A stretch of DNA of 6,251 nt from Nanobdellota archaeon (lineage in GTDB: Archaea > Nanobdellota > Nanobdellia > Pacearchaeales > GW2011-AR1): NCBI GenBank assembly GCA_020056045.1, contig JAGVIM010000175.1:1-6251 (forward strand), read 5' to 3'. The translations under genes and the position numbers were made by a program. The first letter of the stretch is position 1, and the number at the start of each line of letters is the position of its first letter. This document shows positions 5,862 to 6,251 of this stretch, piece by piece. Under the pieces are notes generated by a model. It made no database searches. It was given only the letters and a program-made list of their open reading frames with translations, and was not told the origin of the DNA.

Positions 5862-6167
5862 TTATTTCTCCTTCAATGCTTTGCATTTAAAACAGAATTT
5901 ATTTTCATGTTTATCAAGTATTTCAAGCATTGGTAATATTGTTTCTTTGTTTAGATAATAAATTCTTTTTTTCCCTTCTCTTTTAACATTTACTATTGAA
6001 CAATGTTTCAGGGAAGTAAGTGCATGGCTTAATTTTGATTGTTCAATATCTAGTTTTTTTGCTAATTCCAAAACAGACATATTTTCCCCTTTTAATTCAC
6101 TAATAATCCTTATTTTAAGGGGATTTGCAAGATTCTGAAAAAATGGATAATATTTTATTGTTTTCAT
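5862..6167 (-). CDS. ArsR-family winged-helix repressor with C-terminal CxxC
   Basis: From the ATG at 6167 the protein is 101 aa, typical for ArsR/SmtB. Near the N-terminus is NLANPLKIRIISEL (12-25, the family's lead helix). The HTH is SVLELAKKLDIEQSKLSHALTSLK (31-54), with the recognition helix around KLSHALTSLK. The wing is VNVKREGKKRIYYLN (59-73), ending in the usual R.YYLN. Cysteines are C56, just after the recognition helix, and the tail pair C92-C95 (FCFKC); three cysteines could ligate a metal or Fe-S cluster, but this is inference. The start is uncertain: an in-frame TTG at 6188 adds seven residues, but that segment lies in a duplicated sequence and overlaps the palindrome, so I prefer ATG. 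No SD is seen. Its 1-nt gap to iscS makes it the likely first gene and local regulator of the Fe-S cluster, sensing metal, redox or cluster status. Confidence 0.85.
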   Translation of the reverse strand: MKTIKYYPFFQNLANPLKIRIISELKGENMSVLELAKKLDIEQSKLSHALTSLKHCSIVNVKREGKKRIYYLNKETILPMLEILDKHENKFCFKCKALKEK

Positions 6168-6251
6168 TTTGATTAATTTAGCATTCAAAATGAATGCTTA
6201 AAAATCCATAAGATTTTTATTGTTTTCATTTTGATTAATTTAGCATTCAAA
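6153..6251 (-). repeat. 37-bp perfect direct repeat (tandem 62-bp period) at the start of the ArsR gene
   Basis: Bases 6153-6189 recur identically at 6215-6251, a 62-bp shift. The copy nearer the gene contains the ArsR start codon and its first five codons; the other copy, further upstream, carries the same ATG and codons before diverging after MKTIK. The second copy runs exactly to the window edge, so the full repeat may be longer or part of a tandem array. It looks like a local duplication of the regulator's start region. Confidence 0.9.
6180..6198. promoter_or_regulatory. Candidate ArsR operator (7-bp inverted repeat)
   Basis: AGCATTC and GAATGCT are perfect 7-bp inverted repeats separated by 5 nt. 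They end 12 nt before the preferred ATG at 6167. ArsR-type repressors bind such palindromes and usually repress their own promoter, and a tttttaag tract at 6199-6206 on the minus strand could be the TATA box, which the operator would then overlap or abut. The left arm is repeated at the window edge within the duplication. The operator role is inferred from symmetry and position only. Confidence 0.45.

Noticed and set aside
6153..6251. Direct repeats as a CRISPR array
   Set aside because: Only two copies with a 25-bp spacer, and the repeat overlaps a start codon and codons; no cas genes are present.

Overview
The window is AT-rich and tightly packed: 4-bp start/stop overlaps, a 1-nt gene gap, and convergent genes 4 bp apart. 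Arginine is mostly AGA and isoleucine often ATA. Some genes have clear Shine-Dalgarno (SD) sites; others have none and look leaderless, with an AT-rich TATA-like box about 25 nt before the start. With a DUF84-type (YjjX-like) phosphatase and a large intein, this suggests a small-genome archaeon, possibly of the DPANN group. That is an inference; an AT-rich bacterium is not excluded.

Layout. Plus strand: the 3' end of an NAD(P)-dependent malic enzyme (1-363) and an inosine/xanthosine triphosphatase (399-932). All the rest is on the minus strand and reads right to left: an ArsR-type regulator with a C-terminal CxxC (start near 6167), cysteine desulfurase IscS (5860-4685), two overlapping tiny genes of 48 and 38 aa (4652-4397), a stem-loop, a DUF1858 CxxC protein (4339-4079), a cytidylyltransferase-fold enzyme (4082-3570), a 174-bp gap able to fold into nested helices, the Fe-S scaffold IscU interrupted by an intein (3395-1857), and a thioredoxin reductase (1860-937) overlapping iscU by 4 bp.

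How they fit together. The minus-strand genes look like an iron-sulfur/sulfur-relay cluster. IscS would take sulfur from cysteine, IscU would assemble the cluster, and thioredoxin reductase and the DUF1858 protein are plausible thiol/electron partners. The ArsR protein, 1 nt upstream of iscS, is the likely local regulator. A palindrome lies just upstream of its start, inside a duplicated sequence at the window edge.

The main discovery is the 380-residue intein in IscU. It sits exactly before the active-site cysteine (GNPQ / CGD), so that Fe-S ligand is also the +1 splicing nucleophile. Without splicing there can be no normal scaffold site. All splicing residues and both LAGLIDADG acidic residues are present, so it looks like a complete, mobile, splicing-competent intein. 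Secondary points of interest are the structured iscU leader, the two tiny coupled ORFs and the duplicated operator/start region of the regulator.
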